A stretch of 13,814 nucleotides of DNA. Source: Spirochaetota bacterium. GTDB lineage: Bacteria > Spirochaetota > Brevinematia > DTOW01. Location of the stretch: NCBI GenBank assembly GCA_028276145.1, contig JAPYWX010000028.1, positions 1 to 13,814 on the forward strand. The letters are read 5' to 3'. Every line of letters begins with the position of its first letter. Position 1 is the stretch's first letter. A program made the translations under genes and the position numbers. This document shows positions 13,131 through 13,814 of this stretch, piece by piece. Under the pieces are notes generated by a model. That model was not told where the DNA came from and ran no database searches. It worked only from the letters and a program-made list of their open reading frames with translations.

Positions 13131-13814
13131 CTATACATTGACAATACCTAAAAAATTCCTCACTTCTAAGATAAACCTGTACAAATCTTTTATTGCCTCA
13201 ATTACTTCTATATTGTTTATAACTTTATTTTCTTCATCTTCAATTTCTATTATAAGGTTTGGTTCTAATAAGATTCCTTCGGGTGTAGGATTTTCTAGTA
13301 TTGTTTCAACGAATTCTTGAAGTTCCTCGAGGAACTTGTCTATGTTGAAAATAAGTTCTCTAAATCTCTTTCTTCTTAGTTTTGTCATTTCTGAAATGTA
13401 TGAGGGGTTTTCGCTCATTTCTATGTTTTCAATTAATTCGTTAAACTTTTGTAGTAACATTTGGATTCTTCTAAATTCGGAATAGAACCTATCTAATTTA
13501 GATTGGTACGAGTATATTACTTTTAAGTATTTTGGTGATAGAATTGGGAGGTACTCTCTTTCGAAGTAATAAAAGTATGAGTTTATGGCTACTATTTCTT
13601 CGTCTTTGATGTATTGTGAAGGTGAGACTTTGGGTATAGTTTCAAGTATATCAAAAGAGATAATTTCTTTTTCTTTTTTTTCTGCTTTTTCTTCTTTGCG
13701 CGAGAATTCATATCTTTTTGCATCCTCTTCAGTAAACTCTCCTTTTTCGAGTTTCTCTAAATCCTTGTTTACGATAGTTAGGAGAGCTTTTATGTTGGTT
13801 ATCCTTTCAGGTGA
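13131..13814 (-). CDS. Helical protein upstream of bactofilin, paralogue of the 568-aa protein (5' truncated)
   Basis: The minus-strand frame is open to the right edge, giving at least 227 aa. The ATG at 13460 (residue 119 of the fragment) is internal: the sequence before it is coherent coding sequence. Visible layout: helices (1-35), a Lys/Glu linker (40-50), then a helical domain. FEREYLPILSPKYLKVI (84-100) resembles FERHIFPVLFSRAKYSV in the protein at 7869-9575. Later ILLEP (181-185), an acidic stretch and a final helix starting EVIEAIKDLYRFI (203-215) match the order ILINP, acidic stretch, KVIDALVKIHKFL there. Both also share the charged linker before the domain, so I read them as paralogues. 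Function unknown; no signal peptide is visible in this part. It overlaps the bactofilin ribosome-binding site and so is probably translationally coupled with it. Confidence 0.8.
   Translation of the reverse strand, partial: SPERITNIKALLTIVNKDLEKLEKGEFTEEDAKRYEFSRKEEKAEKKEKEIISFDILETIPKVSPSQYIKDEEIVAINSYFYYFEREYLPILSPKYLKVIYSYQSKLDRFYSEFRRIQMLLQKFNELIENIEMSENPSYISEMTKLRRKRFRELIFNIDKFLEELQEFVETILENPTPEGILLEPNLIIEIEDEENKVINNIEVIEAIKDLYRFILEVRNFLGIVNV

Noticed and set aside
13131..13460. 109-aa complete gene starting at 13460
   Set aside because: The same frame continues without a stop to base 13814 with coherent coding sequence similar to the paralogue, so the ATG is internal.
1..13814. CRISPR arrays, insertion sequences, tRNA or rRNA genes, phage or defence islands
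   Set aside because: I saw no spaced direct repeats, transposase motifs, tRNA arm signatures or rRNA sequence. The degenerate Mrr-like domain lacks catalytic residues and has no restriction-system neighbours.

Overview
The window is AT-rich bacterial chromosome carrying housekeeping metabolism and several lineage-restricted proteins. The best guess for the host is a member of the Spirochaetota, perhaps a deep or thermophile-associated line such as Brevinematia. The evidence is indirect: two paralogous, charged, helical proteins of a type I associate with spirochaetes, one of them directly upstream of a bactofilin; a TPR protein with an Mrr-like tail; and strong strand-specific base composition. 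No rRNA or tRNA is present to test this.

Left part (1-9575). Genes alternate in direction: a 5'-truncated TPR/nuclease-fold protein (+), alanine racemase alr (-), an OppD/DppD-type ABC ATPase (+), a membrane-anchored PIN-TRAM protein (-), dihydroxy-acid dehydratase ilvD (-), L-aspartate oxidase nadB (+) and a 568-aa helical protein (-). The three convergent pairs abut or overlap exactly at their stop codons, whereas the divergent gaps are long (about 300-475 bp) and hold promoters, hairpins and short repeats. Four of these genes have no Shine-Dalgarno sequence and a -10-like hexamer 6-7 nt before the start codon, which suggests leaderless transcripts.

Gap at 9576-10049. Base-composition bias reverses here. 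To the left, + strand DNA is C-rich relative to what its genes predict; to the right it is G-rich, whichever way the genes point. A negative-to-positive GC-skew change is the signature of a replication origin. The gap also holds two pairs of direct repeats, a central palindrome and divergent promoters, but no consensus DnaA box and no dnaA or dnaN. This is the most interesting part of the window.

Right part (10050-13814). A secreted protein with a FIMAH-like C-terminal helical domain is read from a near-consensus promoter. It converges, across a shared hairpin, with a tightly coupled minus-strand operon: a 5'-truncated paralogue of the 568-aa protein, then bactofilin, hisC and a GDT1/UPF0016-type cation exporter. 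Within the operon the Shine-Dalgarno sequences lie in the end of the preceding gene and the gaps are 1-10 nt.

Metabolic roles are well supported (D-alanine for the cell wall, branched-chain amino acids, NAD synthesis, histidine), but the neighbouring genes do not form single pathways.
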